A stretch of DNA of 64,000 bases from the NCBI RefSeq assembly GCF_910592395.1, contig NC_088311.1:8682501-8746500 (forward strand), in the 5' to 3' direction. The translations under genes were made by a program, and so were the position numbers. Under the pieces are notes generated by a model. It had not been told where the DNA came from and did not search any database. It saw nothing but the letters and a program-made list of their open reading frames with translations. The stretch is from Lineus longissimus (Eukaryota; Nemertea; Pilidiophora; Heteronemertea; Lineidae). Below are positions 24,542-39,500 of the stretch, in pieces. Position 1 is the stretch's first letter, and the number at the start of each line of letters is the position of its first letter.

Positions 24542-27500
24542 ATGCAGTTGTCGCTACCTTTGGTGGCCATCCTGGTCATTGCAGCGTTAGTTTTACCAGG
24601 TAAGACATTTTAGATTATATACTGGTCTTGTAGGACTAAACTCATTGTAGGCTTTTTATCTCAAAGGCATTTGACTGTTGTTGGCTCAATGGCATTACCG
24701 AGAATGAGTTGATGATACACATGTAAACTGTAGCCAGAGAAATTGCCAGTGAACAACCTAGTGAAATACTGAACCCCTGGCCAGAGTCTTTCGTTTCAGT
24801 AACTGAGAACCTATACCGCCCGTAGGTCCAATCTGTCTTCGGTCCATTTTCCTTTTCTTTGGCAGTGTATGTTTTCCCGGGGGTATCAGGAGACCTGCGT
24901 TGCCAAACAGAGTTACCCTTTCTATCACTTGAGTATACTGCCACCGACCGGGAATCGAACCCGGGATCCACCTAAGCCCGGAACCCTAGCTCTAATTGGC
25001 ATCAAGGAATTTTAAGACCACATTCTGATTCACAAATACTGTCTTTTCATCGATGTAAGACCGGTTCATTAGGCTTAATGCAAACGCCTACCGCGAGCAC
25101 AGGGCACAATACCATTTCACTCATTGGTCGAAAGTTGAATGAAGTAGGTGTGTTACTAGTAGAAGGACAGATTGGCCTTACGAGACACATAGGATGCAAA
25201 GCGCTCGCGTTTATTGTGGTTTACGGTCTGAGTTTGCGGTTTCAGTGCGGTTTTTCGGTTTGGGTCTGTTTGATAGATCAACGTTAACCCTTTCTCACAT
25301 AAAACGCGTTGGAGTGGGCATCACAGGCCTTTTGGTGGCTCTACCAGCATCGCTTCAAGACAGCGACGCTTCATGCATTCAGGTTTATTCAGATTGGCTT
25401 TCATCCAATCTTTATTCATCTTTTTTTGCCTTTATTTATTGTTTTTATTTTTTATTTCTCATTTCTGTTTTTTAAAATATTTTTATTCATTATTTTGGAT
25501 TTTTATTCTGGTCCGGTTGCCGATTGTCTCTGTTGACCCGATTGCTTACTGCCCTGCTATCTCAGGCTCAAACTCACCAGGCAGATTGAGGAATTCTACC
25601 CCCTGTTCGTCGTCATCGTCGTCATCTGGAACTGGGTGTGGACCTGCGTCTATGTTCTGTGGGCGTAACGCTTTCTCAAATCCATGCTCGACGACCTCTG
25701 GGCTGATCGCTTCCAAGCCGGCACGGCTGACCATGTTGACAACATCTCTGAGTCCAATTGGATCACACTGGCCTGCTTCGTTGGTGTTTTCGGTCTTCCA
25801 TGACTTCCATGCTTGTCTGGGGTGACATTTGAAGGATCTCATGACAGCCATATCCAGAGGTTGTGCCAAAGGTGTGCATCCGGCCGGTACAAAGTTGAGT
25901 CTGCCCCCTTCTGCAGTGAGACGATTCCTGAAGTTCTCCGTTTGATGTACTCTGAACTGATCCACCAAAAGTATGAACTGTTCAGCATGGGCCTCATGAA
26001 CGTATGGGATGAAGATTTCGTCAAGCCAATGGTGAATCGTCTCCTGTCTGACCCATCCCGTGGCGGACGATGTGACCACAACGTTTTCGGGCAACTCGGC
26101 CTCTTCCAGAGCTCGAAGCGCGCGAACAAATCCTCTTCTCGGAAAGGTGATGTGGGCTCGCGTCTTATCGCCATTCGCCGCCACGCAAAGTGTAACAGAA
26201 CATCCCAGCTTTGGATTCTTCCTGGAGGTTCATACATCAACAGCCTTGCCGCCTTTTTCATTGAGGGTGTACATTAGGCGGAGGTCAAAAAGGAGGAAAG
26301 TCTGGTCCATGTTGAAAAACAGGCGCATTGGTATACCAAAAGTTTCGATGGTGTTGGTTATTTCATCGCGAAAGTTTCGAACCAGGACAACGGCGTTTTC
26401 TGGAATGGTGGTAGTGTTCTTCGTGACTTTTCGCAGGCTGATGTCCTTCCTCTTCATAAAAAGTTCCACCCAGCCGTTGGATGCATGGAAATCATGCATT
26501 AGTGGTTTTGCCTCTGTGGCGAGTTGTCGGCGCTCTTCTGGAAGGGCATCCCACCAGGTCTGGAATAGTTGCACGGCCTTCTCCTGGACATCCTGCATCA
26601 CAACAGGTAGACATCTTCGCCGAACATCCCGGAACCAAATTTCTAGTTGGTCTTCGACCTCAGGCCAGTAACCAATCAACCTCTGCTTCACCTTTCGGTC
26701 TTTGCCCCGGTTCTGCTCCTCCTTCAATTCCAGGTCATGACGGTTCCACCTGCGAAACGTCTCAAAAGGTATGTTGTGGTGGTTGGCAAATTCTGTCATC
26801 GTTCGCACAGTGCCATTTCCAATGGCAATCTCAAAGTCTCGCAGGTATCGCAGCTTCTCCGACACGGAATAACTACGCTTTCTTTTAGGCAGTGGCTCAT
26901 CCATATTTCTACAAGTTGTAGGCAAGGCAAGAAGAGGTTTCCGCCAGTACCCAAACTTTATATACGCCTGAAACCTCACTGATTACTCAATAGTTTTTGC
27001 CCTTTTAGGCCTACGTGGTGTCCCAACTAAAATGCTAAGGTAATTCTCCCGGATTCCAAACTAGGGACCAGACATTGTTGTTGGAAGTTCCTTTCTTTCA
27101 ATCATCCATTACACTTAGCAAACAAGCCTTGATATGCCTTTTTTACACTTTTTAAGGTACTCAAATTTTGAAATTAAACACCCCGTAAAAACCGGTGGAG
27201 TATTTTGTGGGACACCCCGTATTATTCCGCCGCGGCACTCGTCCGTACAAATGACACAACCCTATTAGGTCACCTGCGAAACATACAGCAGCCCCTCTAA
27301 AACCTAGGCCTGCCTTCCAAGTTGACAGTCTACTGCTATTGGTCCTCGGCCTCAAAACTAGGTGTGCATGTTCATTCCCTATCGATTGCCCTGTTCACAA
27401 ATTTATTACTGCTGGAATCTTGCTGAAATAAGATCCGCTCAGTGGTCCACGTCCTCCCCCCCCCCCCCCCCCCTCCAGATGAAGTTGCTGATTGAATCGA

Positions 27501-30500
27501 CTTCAACAGTTGTTGTGAAGGGGATCATGGGATTGTTCGCCAGTTGTATTCAATATTTTGATTTCTATTGTTATATAATCTGTTAGTATTGTTGACCGAT
27601 TTCCTTTAAGGTATTAATACTCAAAATCAATCAGTAAGCCGTAGACACTCAGGCGGCAAATTGGACAGCAGGTGGTGGGTGGGGTCGACCAGCCAATGGC
27701 AATGGCCGTCAAAAATTCCCCAACAAAATGATTGTATCTATAAAGATGTCAAATATGTTTTACATTGTTGTGTAGCAATTAGAAAACATAAAAAATCTGC
27801 AAAAGGAATGTCCGTTTCGGAAAGGCAGAAATGTTCGAAAATGCACAGGTCATTCATTTCTACATTGGCAAAATGTACTCGTATTCGATTATTCAGTACT
27901 TCCTCCCACTTGTACGCATTCCGAAAGCCAGATCTCTTTTATCTGGTGTGCAAAAAGATCGTCGGTCTATACTAGTGTTAGAGTCAACAGCATAGTTGAT
28001 GTCGTATGCTTGATATAAATAAATACAACAAAGTTTGTTTTTGTACGAATTTAACTTTTAACGTTCGAACTCAAGCAACGTTAATTGTTATCAGATTTAA
28101 CCTGAACGCCTCATCTTTTTCATACTTTGGTGACATGTTACGGCGAATAAATGTTCAGATCATATTTTCAATCCGCCTCACCTGTATAATAAGCACGCTT
28201 TCACATAATTGACCACCAATTTAAAACTGCTGACGTGGTACATTTACGTTACGTACTGAATGAACGGCACCAGGTCAAACGCTCTTAAATCCACGACATT
28301 TTAGACCTTATTTAATCTTCAAGATATGATAAAAGCAAAGCCACGCATTTGTCATGCTTTATCTCAGAGCCATCTGGTTACAGGGGCAAATATAAAGTAA
28401 TTATCGAATTTTACGATATCCTTTTGTCTATTATAAATGTAATATTCCTTTGTTCCAGATGCTGTTCGCAGTGCAGGTAGGTATATATGCAATAATCTTC
28501 ACTTGACAGAGTATTCAAATATTACTAATGTACATCCTCCTCTACCCTTTTAACACACTTTAATTGACTTGCAGACGTGCACCTATTCCATGTATACTGA
28601 ACATTTTACCCCTTCCTTACTATTTTCCGTAATGGTAATATCTTCTTAAGTATGGTAATAAGTTTGATGTCTATGTCGATATGAATTCAATGCTGACAAA
28701 TGTTAGGTTAACCAGCTTCATATGCAATGGAATGATGATTTCTTTCATCCCCCCCCCCCCCCCCCCCCCCACACACACACAAACATACCAGGCTGAAGTT
28801 GCATAGACATGCATGTTTAGCCACTACAGCTAATGATAATACCCAGAAACATCCGAAGTACCGTGGCATAGCAAACTCAGTAGCTTCTTTTCTTCTACCG
28901 TGAAATGACCATCAGACTTGATCCGACTTCTGGAATTGCATTGTAACTGTGTATACTTTCAGTCAACTACCAACAGTTCGCTGCGTCAAATGGACTCACA
29001 TATCGTCATGGCAGCTGCCGAGGAAATGACATCCAATTTCTCTCTAATACAAACCTTGCGAGCTGCAATACGCAGTGTAAGGCCAGGTCCAGTTGCATCT
29101 GTTTCCTCTGGAATGAAGCCAATCACTGCTACTTGAAAAGCAAAACCTGTTCAAATGTCGGCACATCGAACCCGAGGAATCATTTCTTTGATAAAGGCAC
29201 CGGTAAGATATTTTCATTTAATTAAACTACCAAGTGTTCATGCACACATCAGTGCCCGTTTAACACAACTTCGATATACTTGTCCACCATAGAACAGGAG
29301 CCGTGCACTCTGTTTGTGTCGTCACAGCTTGTCACATTCTAACACATCTTTGACTATTCTCGACTATTTTGCGTCATGGTAATATCTTCTGAAGTGTGAT
29401 AATAAGTTTGATGTCTATGTCGATATGAATTCAATGCTGCCAAATGTTAGGTTAACCAGCTTCATATGTAATGGAATGATGATCCCCCTCCCCCTCCCCC
29501 ACAACACACTAGGCTGAAGTTGCATAGACATGCATGATTAGCCACTACAGCTAATGATGATATCCAGAAACATCCAAAGTACCGTGGCATGGCATACTCA
29601 GTAGCTTCTTTTCTTCTACCGTGAAATGACCACCAGACTTGATCCGACTTCTGGAATTGCATTGTAACTGTGTATACTTTCAGTCAACTACCAACAGTTC
29701 GCTGCGTCAAATAGACTCACATATCGTCATGGCAGCTGCCGAGGAAATGACATCCAATTTCTCTCTAATACAAACCTTGCGAGCTGCAATACGCAGTGTA
29801 AGGCCAGGTCCAGTTGCATCTGTTTCCTCTGGAATGAAGCCAATCATTGCTACTTGAAAAGCAAAACCTGTTCAAATGTCGGCACATCGAACCCGAGGAA
29901 TCATTTCTTTGATAAAATCGCCGGTAAGATATTTTCATTTAATTAAACTACCAAGTGTTCATTCATAAATCACATACTTGTCATATCATACTTGTCCACC
30001 ATAGAACAGAAGCCGTGCACTCTGTTTGTGTCGCCACAGGACAACGTTTTTTCGAAAAGTGGATGACCGTCCGAACCAATTGATATCATTTGTAATTGTG
30101 AACAAGACACATCGATATTTTCGCTTTACATAATGAACCCCAAGGTTGCAAACCTAAAACAATATACATGTAATACTGTTAATGGTCTTTACTTCGAATG
30201 CACCTTGAATGCATCGCGAATACCACAACAGCGACTGAACTTGTGGAATCTGCAATATTTACTGTAAAAAGGTTGTTCAGTGGAAGTATTATCTGAAGTA
30301 TATCATTCTTGTTTATCAGATATCAACGAATGCACTGCAAATACACACAACTGCGACAGGACGAACGGCATATGCACCAATACACCGGCAGGATCATTCA
30401 CATGTTCTTGTAAAAGTGGTTTCACTGGAAACGGGAGAACATGCACTGGTAGGTAGGCCCACTGTCTCCCAGGTCAGAAGTTTCTGAAGTCTACTAATGG

Positions 30501-33500
30501 TGTTAGGGTATACATGAGCATTTATAAGGTATTAATGTTTTTCTTGTATTTCGTGATGTTTGTCTTCAATAAGATAAGAAGAGGTTTACAATTGAACACA
30601 GAACAATGAACGTTTTTCGAAAAGTAGATGACCTTCCGACCCAATCATTTGTAATAGCGAACAAGACACATCGATATTTTCGCTTTACAAAGAACTCCTA
30701 GGTTGTAAACCTAAGAAAATATATTAGTGTTAATGGTATTTACCTCGAATGCACCTCGAATGCACCTCGAATACCACAACTGCGACATAACTCGTAGAAT
30801 CTGCACAATTCACAGTGAGAAGATTTTTCAGTGGAAGTATATTTGAAGTATATCATTCGTGTTTATCAGATATCAACGAGTGCACTGCGAATACACACAA
30901 CTGCGACAGGACGAACGGCATATGCACCAATACACCGGCAGGATCATTCACATGTTCTTGTAAAAGTGGTTTCACTGGAAATGGGAGAACATGCACTGGT
31001 AGGTAGGCCCACTGTCTCCCAGGCCAGAAGTTTCTGAAGTCTACTAATGGTGTTAGGGTATACATGAGCATTTATAAGGTGTTAATGCTTTTCTTGTATT
31101 TCGTGGTGTTTGTCTTCAATAAGATAAGAAGAGGTTTAGAATTGAACACAGAACAATGAACGTTTTTCGAAAAGTAGATGACCTTCCGACCCAATCATTT
31201 GTAATAGCGAACAAGACACATCGATATTTTCGCTTTACAAAGAACTCCTAGGTTGTAAACCTAAGAAAATATATTAGTGTTAATGGTATTTACCTCCAAT
31301 GCACCTCGAATGCACCTCGAATACCACAACTGCGACATAACTCGTAGAATCTGCACAATTCACAGTGAGAAGATTTTTCAGTGGAAGTATATCTGAAGTA
31401 TATCATTCTTGTTTATCAGATATCAACGAATGCACTGCGAATACACACAACTGCGACAGGACGAACGGCAAATGCACCAATACACCGGCAGGATCATTCA
31501 CATGTTCTTGTAAAAGTGGTTTCACTGGAAATGGGAGAACATGCACTGGTAGGTAGGCCTATTGTCTCCCAGGCCTTAAGTTTCTGAAGTCTACTGATGG
31601 TATTAGGGTATACATGAGCATTCATAAGGCATTGATGCTTTTCTTGTATTTCGTGGTGTTCGTCTTCAATAAGATAAGAAGAGTTTTACAATATTGAACG
31701 GGGAACGATGAAAGTTTTTCGAAAATTTGATGACCTTCCGATCCAATCATTTGTAATATGAACAAGACACATCGATATTTTCGCTTTACATAATGGACCC
31801 CTAGGTTGCAAACCTAAAACAATATATTACTGTTAATTGTCTTTACCTCGAATGTACCTCGAATGTACTGGTGTGGCGGGGATAGTAGTCCTAGGGCTGA
31901 TAGTCCGTGTAACAATAGCCCGCATTGCTAAATGTTTGGTTAGGGTTAGCGGTACAATAGATCATGCTGCTTAATTGGTCAAATACAATGCTACCGGACT
32001 ATGACTCCAGGGGGACTATATCCGCTGTCACACCTCGAATACCAAAACTGCGACAGAACTCGTAGAATCTGCACAATTTACAGCAGTGAGAAGATTGTCC
32101 CGTGGAAGTGTATTTGAAGTATGTTATTCTCGTTTATCAGATATCAACGAATGCACTGCGAATACTCACAACTGCGACAGGACGAACGGCAAATGCACCA
32201 ATACACCGGCAGGATCATTCACATGTTCTTGTAAAAGTGGTTTCACTGGAAACGGGAGAACATGCACAGGTTAGTTATAAAGAGGAAAGTGTGTGAGGCA
32301 GTTGGTTTAAAAGGAAAGGGTGGGTGGGTGTCGCACAAATAAAGTTTGTCTGCATACCGTTATTTTTTTACCTGGAGCTACAAATCTGGCTTCACTGGAG
32401 ACAGGAAGCAAGCACAGGTAAATTAAAGAGGTGACCAGGCTGAAAGCATTATATTATTCACCAGTATGAGTGAACTTGGAACAGTTTGAGACTTAACAGT
32501 TCCTCTTTATTGAACAATGAAATGGTTTGGTCAACCCAATAAAATTGAGGCTCGATCTATCAAAATCTGTGCGAATTCCTCTGCCTACTTTCTGGTGATT
32601 ATCACTTTTTTATCCCCCTTCGTTCTAAATGTCAGTGACCAAATGGACATAATTTTCTGTTATATTTCCCCATTATTTAGTGAGTGCTATTCCGTTTATT
32701 CGCCTTCTAGTCAATTTCTATAAGAATTGAATCGTTCCCCGGTTCTCATATGAGGCGCAAATTTCTTCCTGGAAGATTCTTGGGTCTCCTGCTGGTTGAA
32801 ATATGGTCGTCCTGGGTTTTTGCAATCCTTTATAAGGCTTTAGCAATAGCATTTAACTCTTTTCCACTCATTTCACTTCGTCTGATCTCATTTCAAATCT
32901 ATCCTTTTTAAAGATATGAACGAGTGTCAAGCAACTTACCAGCCATGCACTGCAGCCAACATAGAATGCAAGAACAGTTGGTTCTTACCAGAGCGTCTGT
33001 AAAACTGGTTTCACTGGAAACGGCCAGATATGCACAGTCAATACACACCAAATCCTCCGCAACTCTACAAAGTGCCTTCAATGCAGTCCCGTGGTTAATG
33101 GTAACATGAAATCGCCTAAGCGTTGTGAGATTCCTGAATCTGCATTGTATGTGCAACTTGATCCAATAAAGAGCTGCAAAATATTTTTCAGCCTTGTCAC
33201 TCTGCTATAAAAGTAAAGTTCTGGAATATTGCATCTTGGTGGATGAGGCAGGCGTTATATGATGGTTTGAATCGAAAACAAACAAAAAAATACTTCGACA
33301 AACATTAATTGTGTTAAGTTATTGTCAACATTGGTGGTATGGATTAATTCTCAGCGAGTAAAGTCATATAGTGATGGTATAAGTTTTGAGATTTGTTGAC
33401 TTCATTTGCCGACACCGCAACAATGTAAAAAAACTCTGCTTCTTTTCACATTCTAACACACCTTTGTCGATCCTCGACTATTTTGAGTCATGGCAATATC

Positions 33501-36500
33501 TTTTGAAGTGTGATAACAAGTTTGATGTCTATATCGATATGAATTCAAGGCTGACAAATGTTGGGTTAACCAGCTTCATATGGAATGGAATGATGATTTC
33601 TTTCCTGTCGCCCCTCCCCCCCCCCCCCACCACCAACATACTAGGCTGAAGTTGCATAGACATGCATGCTTAGCGATTACAGCTAATGATAATATCCAGA
33701 AACATCCCGAAAGTACCGTAGCATAGCGTACTCTGAGTAGGTATATATGCAATAATCTTCACTTGACAGAGTATTCAAATATTACTAATGTACATCCTCC
33801 TCTACCCTTTTAACACACTTTAATTGACTTGCAGACGTGCACCTATTCCATGTATACTGAACATTTTACCCCTTCCTTACTATTTTCCGTAATGGTAATA
33901 TCTTCTTAAGTATGGTAATAAGTTTGATGTCTATGTCGATATGAATTCAATGCTGACAAATGTTCGGTTAACCAGCTTCATATGCAATGGAATGATGATT
34001 TCTTTCACCCCCCCCCCCCCCCCACACACACAAACATACCAGGCTGAAGTTGCATAGACATGCATATTTAGCCACTACAGCTAATGATAATACCCAGAAA
34101 CATCCGAAGTACCGTGGCATAGCAAACTCAGTAGCTTCTTTTCTTCTACCGTGAAATGACCACCAGACTTGATCCGACTTCTGGAATTGCATTGTAACTG
34201 TGTATACTTTCAGTCAACTACCAACAGTTCGCTGCGTCAAATGGACTCACATATCGTCATGGCAGCTGCCGAGGAAATGACATCCAATTTCTCTCTAATA
34301 CAAACCTTGCAAGCTGCAATACGCAGTGTAAGGCCAGGTCCAGTTGCATCTGTTTCCTCTGGAATGAAGCCAATCACTGCTACTTGAAAAGCAAAACCTG
34401 TTCAAATGTCGGCACATCGAACCCGAGGAATCATTTCTTTGATAAAGGCACCGGTAAGATATTTTCATTTAATTAAACTACCAAGTGTTCATGCACACAT
34501 CAGTGCCCGTTTAACACAACTTCGATATACTTGTCCACCATAGAACAGGAGCCGTGCACTCTGTTTGTGTCGGCACAGCTTGTCACATTCTAACACATCT
34601 TTGACTATTCTTGACTATTTTGCGTCATGGTAATATCTTCTGAAGTGTGATAATAAGTTTGATGTCTATGTCGATATGAATTCAATGCTGCCAAATGTTA
34701 GGTTAACCAGCTTCATATGTAATGGAATGATGATCCCCCTCCCCCTCCCCCTCCCCCACAACACAATAGGCTGAAGTTGCATAGACATGCACGATTAGCC
34801 ACTACAGCTAATGATGATATCCAGAAACATCCAAAGTACCGTGGCATGGCACACTCAGTAGCTTCTTTTCTTCTACCGTGAAATGACCACCAGACTTGAT
34901 CCGACTTCTGGAATTGCATTGTAACTGTGTATACTTTCAGTCAACTACCAACAGTTCGCTGCGTCAAATAGACTCACATATCGTCATGGCAGCTGCCGAG
35001 GAAATGACATCCAATTTCTCTCTAATACAAACCTTGCAAACTGCAATACGCAGTGTAAGGCCAGGTCCAGTTGCATCTGTTTCCTCTGGAATGAAGCCAA
35101 TCATTGCTACTTGAAAAGCAAAACCTGTTCAAATGTCGGCACATCGAACCCGAGGAATCATTTCTTTGATAAAATCGCCGGTAAGATATTTTCATTTAAT
35201 TAAACTACCAAGTGTTCATTCATAAATCACATACTTGTCATATCATACTTGTCCACGATAGAACAGAAGCCGTGCACCCTGTTTATGTCGCCACAGGACA
35301 ACGTTTTTCGAAAAGTGGATGACCGTCCGAACCAATTGATATCATTTGTAATTGTGAACAAGACACATCGATATTTTCTCTTTACATAATGAACCCCAAG
35401 GTTGCGAACCTAAAACAATATATTACTGTTAATGGTCGAATGCACCTCGAATGCACCTCGAATACCACAACAGCGACTGAACTTGTGGAATATGCACAAT
35501 TTACTATTAAAAGGTTGTTCAGTGGAAGTACATCTGAAGTATATCATTCTTGTTTATTAGATATCAACGAATGCACTGCAAATACACACAACTGCGACAG
35601 GACGAACGGCATATGCACCAATACACCGGCAGGATCATTCACATGTTCTTGTAAAAGTGGTTTCACTGGAAATGGGAGAACATGCTCTGGTAGGTAGGCC
35701 TACTGTCTCCCAGGCCAGAAGTTTCTGAAGTCTACTAATGTTATAAGGGTAGACATGACCATTTATAAGTTATTAATGTTTTTCTTGTATTTCGTGGTGT
35801 TTGTCTTCAATAAGATAAGAAGAGGTTTACAATTGAACCCAGAACAATGAACGTTTTTCGAAAAGTTTATGACCTTCCGACCCAATCGATATAATTTGTA
35901 AGATGAACAAAAACACCTGGAAGTATATCTGAAGTATATCATTCTTGTTTATCAGATATCAACGAATGCACTCTGAATACACACAACTGCGACAGGACGA
36001 ACGGCAAATGCACCAATACACCGGCAGGATCATTCACATGTTCTTGTAAAAGTGGGTTCACTGGAAACGGGAGAACATGCTCTGGTAGGTAGGCCTACTG
36101 TCTCCCAGGCCAGAAATTTCTGAAGTCGACTAATGGTGTTAGGGTAGACATGAGCATTTATAAGTTATTAATGTTTTTCTTGTATTTCGTGGTGTTTGTC
36201 TTCAATAAGATAAGAAGAGGTTTACAATTGAACACAGAACAATGAACGTTTTTCGAAAAGTTGATGACCTTCCGACCCAATCGATATTATTTGTAATTGT
36301 GAACAAGACACATGGAAGTATATATCATTCTTGTTTATCAGATATCAACGAGTGCACTGCGAATACACACAACTGCGACAGGACGAACGGCATATGTACC
36401 AATACACCGGCAGGATCATTCACATGTTCTTGTAAAAGTGGTTTCACTGGAAACGGGAGAACATGCACTGGTAGGTAGGCCTACTGTCTCCTAGGTCAGA

Positions 36501-39500
36501 AGTTTCTGAAGTCAACTAATGTTATTAGGGTTTACATGAGCATTTAAAAGGTATTAATGCTTTTTTGCATTACGTGCTCTTTGTCTTCAATAAGATAAGA
36601 AGAGGTTTCTAATTGAACACAGAACAATGATCGTTTGTCGAAAAGTTGATGACCTTCCGACCCAATCGATATAATTTGTAAGATGAACAAAAACACCTGG
36701 AAGTATATCTGAAGTATATCATTCTTGTTTATCAGATATCAACGAATGCACTCTGAATACACACAACTGCGACAGGACGAACGGCATATGCACCAATACA
36801 CCGGCAGGATCATTCACATGTTCTTGTAAAAGTGGTTTCACTGGAAACGGGAGAACATGCACTGGTAGGTAGGCCTACTGTCTCCTAAGTCAGAAGTTTC
36901 TGAAGTCTGCTAATGGTATTAGGGTATACATGAGCATTTATAAGGTATTGCTGCTTTTCTTGTATTTCGTGGTGTTTGTCTTCAATAAGATAAGAAAGGG
37001 GTTTACAATTTAACAGAGAACAATGAACGTCTTTTGAAAAGTTGATGACCTTCCGACCCAATCATTTGTAATTGTGATAAGACACATCGATATTTTCGCT
37101 TTACATAATGAACCCCCAGGTTGCATACATAAAAGAATTACCGTTAATGGTCTTTACTTTTAACGCACTTCGAATACCACAACTGCGACTGAACTCGTAG
37201 AATCTTCACAATTTACAGTGAGAAGGTTGTTCAGCGGAAGTATATCTTAAATATATCATTCTCTTTTTGTTAGATATCAACGAATGCACTAAGGATACAC
37301 ACAACTGCGACAGGACGAACGGCATATGCACCAATACACCGGCAGGATCATTCACATGTTCTTGTAAAAGTGGTTTCACTGGAAACGGAAGAACATGTAC
37401 TGGTAAGTAGGCCTACTGTCTCCCAGGTCAGAAGTTTCTGAAGGCTACTAATGGTATTAGGGTATACATGAGCATTTATAAGGTATTAATGCTTTTCTTG
37501 CATTTCGTGGTGTTTATCTTCAATAAGATAAGAAGAGGTTTACAATTTAACACAGAACAATGAACGTCTTTTGAAAAGTCGATGACCTTTCGACCCAATC
37601 ATTTGTAATTGTGAACAAGACACATCGATATTTTCGCTTTATAATTACATAATGAACCCCCAGGTTGCATACATAAAAGAATATATTACCGTTAATGGTC
37701 TTACTTTTAACGCACCTCGAATACCACAACTGCGACTGAACTCGTAGAATCTTCACAATTTACAGTGAGTAGGTTGTTCAGCGGAAGTATATCTTAAATA
37801 TATCATTCTTGTTTATCAGATATCAACGAATGCACTGCGAATACACACAACTGCGACAAGACGAACGGCATATGCACCAATACACCGGCAGGATCATTCA
37901 CATGTTCTTGTAAAAGTGGTTTCACTGGAAATGGGAGAACATGCACTGGTAGGTAGGCCTACTGTCTCCTAGGCCAGAAGTTTCTGAAGTCTACTAATGT
38001 AACTAGGGGATACATGAGCATTTATAAGGCTTTAATGCTTTTTTGCATTACGTGCTGTTTGTCTTCAATAAGATAAGAAGAGGTTTCCAATTGAACACAG
38101 AACAATGATCGTTTGTCGAAAAGTTGATGACCTTCCGACCCAATCGATATTATTTATAATATGAACAAAAACACCTGGAAGTATATCTGAAGTATATCAT
38201 TCTTGTTAATATCAGATATCAACGAATGCGCTCTGAATACACACAACTGCGACAAGACGAACGGCATATGCACCAATACACCGGCAGGATCATTCACATG
38301 TTCTTGTAAAAGTGGTTTCACTGGAAACGGGAGAACATGCACTGGTAGGTAGGCCTACTGTCTCCTAGGCCAGAAGTTTCTGAAGTCAACTTATTTTATT
38401 AGGGTTTACATGAGCATTTATAAGGTATTAGTGCTTTTTTGCATTACGTGCTCTTTGTCTTCAATAAGATAAGAAGAGGTTTCTAATTGAACACTGAACA
38501 ATGATCGTTTGTCGAAAAGTTGATGACCTTCCGACCCAATCGATATAATTTGTAAGATGAACAAAAACACCTGGAAGTATATCTGAAGTATATCATTCTT
38601 GTTTATCAGATATCAACGAATGCACTCTGAATACACACAACTGCGACAGGACGAACGGCATATGCACCAATACACCGGCAGGATCATTCACATGTTCTTG
38701 TAAAAGTGGTTTCACTGGAAATGGGAGAACATGCACTGGTAGGTAGGCCTACTGTCTCCTAGGTCAGAAGTTTCTGAAGTCTACTAATGGTATTAGGGTA
38801 TGAGCATTTATAAGGTATTACTGCTTTTCTTGCATTTCGTGGTGTTTGTCTTCAATAAGATAAGAAGAGGTTTACAATTTAACACAGAACAATGAACGTC
38901 TTTTGAAAAGTTGATGACCTTTCGACCCAATCATTTGTAATTGTGAACAAGACACATTGATATTTTCGCTTTACATAATGAACCCCCAGGTTGCATACAA
39001 GAAAGAATATATTACCGTTAATGGTCTTACTTTTAACGCACCTCGAATACCACAACTGCGACTGAACTCGTAGAATCTTCACAATTTACAGTGAGAAGGT
39101 TGTTCAGCGGAAGTATATCTTAAATATATATCATTCTTGTTTATCAGATATCAACGAATGCACTGCGAATACACACAACTGCGACAAGACGAACGGCATA
39201 TGCACCAATACACCGGCAGGATCATTCACATGTTCTTGTAAAAGTGGTTTCACTGGAAACGGAAGAACATGCACTGGTAGGTAGGCCTACTGTCTCCTAG
39301 GTCAGAAGTTTCTGAAGTCAACTAATGTTATTAGGGTATACATGAGCATTTATAAGGTATTAATGCTTTTTTGCATTACGTGCTGTTTGTTTTCAATAAG
39401 ATAAGAAGAGGTTTCCAATTGAACACAGAACAATGATCGTTTGTCGAAAAGTTGATGACCTTCCGACCCAATCGATATTATTTATAATATGAACAAAAAC

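Larger units (their letters stand above)
24600..28458. other. First intron of the mosaic gene
   Basis: A 3.9-kb intron that holds a SINE-like sequence, a disrupted DDE transposase and a small inverted-end element, all listed separately. Strings of C occur at 27456-27473. A spliced exon inside it is not excluded, but I see none. Confidence 0.5.

Noticed and set aside
24642-24971. 109-aa minus-strand frame as a gene
   Set aside because: It runs across a tRNA-like B box and SINE-like body and has no domain.
29462-34919. Four minus-strand frames with near-identical protein starts opposite the PAN exons
   Set aside because: They are antisense shadows of the duplicated intron upstream of each PAN exon; they cross poly-C tracts and have no splice or domain support.
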